NCBI GenBank assembly: GCA_031555955.1
Contig: JAVBTY010000042.1
Location: 85,588 to 149,587, forward strand
Direction: 5' to 3'
Source of the DNA: Azoarcus sp031555955
GTDB lineage: Bacteria; Pseudomonadota; Gammaproteobacteria; Burkholderiales; Rhodocyclaceae
Length of the DNA: 64,000 nt
In this document: positions 63,910 through 64,000 of the stretch, piece by piece
Layout of the letters: every line of letters begins with the position of its first letter
Position numbering within the stretch: the first letter of the stretch is position 1
The notes under the pieces: model-generated
Told to the model about the DNA's origin: nothing
Seen by the model: the letters and a program-made list of their open reading frames with translations, nothing else
Database searches by the model: none
Translations under genes and position numbers: made by a program

Positions 63910-64000
63910 ATGGAAATCGATGACGCGAGAAAGCTCAGTGCGCCTGAGCAGCACGAGAGACGCCGGCAGGTGATTCGCGCATACAAACGCGGACGAACCA
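63910..64000 (+). mobile_element. IS630-type transposase, 5' end
   Basis: 30 codons from ATG 63910 to the window edge read MEIDDARKLSAPEQHERRRQ followed by VIRAYKRGRT, the N-terminal start of IS630-family transposases. The rest lies outside. The upstream inverted repeat, expected within 63760-63905, was not identified with confidence. Confidence 0.75.

Overview
The window is high-GC DNA from a denitrifying betaproteobacterium, most likely of the Rhodocyclales or a close relative. This is inferred from the gene families and their order: fmdB-DUF502-aspS, TIGR02449-zapA-6S RNA, petABC-sspA-sspB, pilS-pilR-pilA, and nirSTB plus split heme d1 genes. I did not run any database search. Genes are dense, with many 1-4 nt overlaps.

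Left part (1-14.3 kb): a fused MFS/acyltransferase cut by the window edge; paaK-iorA for aryl-pyruvate breakdown; a DUF2478 gene with a YkgJ-type gene; a LysR regulator divergent from azoR-pirin; two tandem beta-hydroxyacid dehydrogenases; and an mtnA-class II aldolase-GGDEF/EAL operon that looks like a methylthioribose salvage route of the DHAP-shunt kind.

14.3-28.2 kb: pilS-pilR and pilA with a textbook sigma-54 promoter, ampD, hsp20, a barnase/barstar pair, a TPR response regulator whose REC domain has Glu in place of the phosphoacceptor Asp, the fmdB-DUF502-aspS group, and a btuB-like TonB receptor behind a cobalamin riboswitch with a visible terminator platform.

28.4-37.9 kb: a minus-strand surface-glycan operon. 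It holds an AMP-forming acyl ligase and a PLP decarboxylase of the types known from exosortase A loci (no exosortase is present), an ArnT-like membrane protein, GtrA, a GT2, a Wzx-type flippase and a Cys-less asparagine-synthetase-like amide former.

38.1-47.2 kb: a small CheA/CheY/CheX-like signalling set with a PilJ/NarX-like sensor domain, then nnrS and the heme d1 genes nirC-nirF-nirDL-nirG-nirH under FNR/Dnr-type boxes, then 6S RNA, zapA and a ZapB-like gene.

47.2-59.1 kb: a DctPQM TRAP transporter, relics of a branched-chain amino acid ABC transporter, the bc1 complex (petABC), sspA-sspB, a hemerythrin with a near-perfect FNR-type promoter, and a ChbG deacetylase/GT2/ArnT-like trio resembling lipid A aminosugar modification systems (Lgm of Bordetella, NaxD/FlmF2/FlmK of Francisella).

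59.1-64 kb: nirE divergent from nirS-nirT-nirB-like-cupredoxin (cytochrome cd1 nitrite reductase and electron carriers), ending in the first 30 codons of an IS630-type transposase. Taken together, nirS, the d1 cofactor genes, nnrS, hemerythrin and the bc1 complex form a respiratory nitrite reduction and NO-handling network, with FNR/Dnr-like boxes at four separate promoters. nirJ, nirN and nor genes are not in the window.
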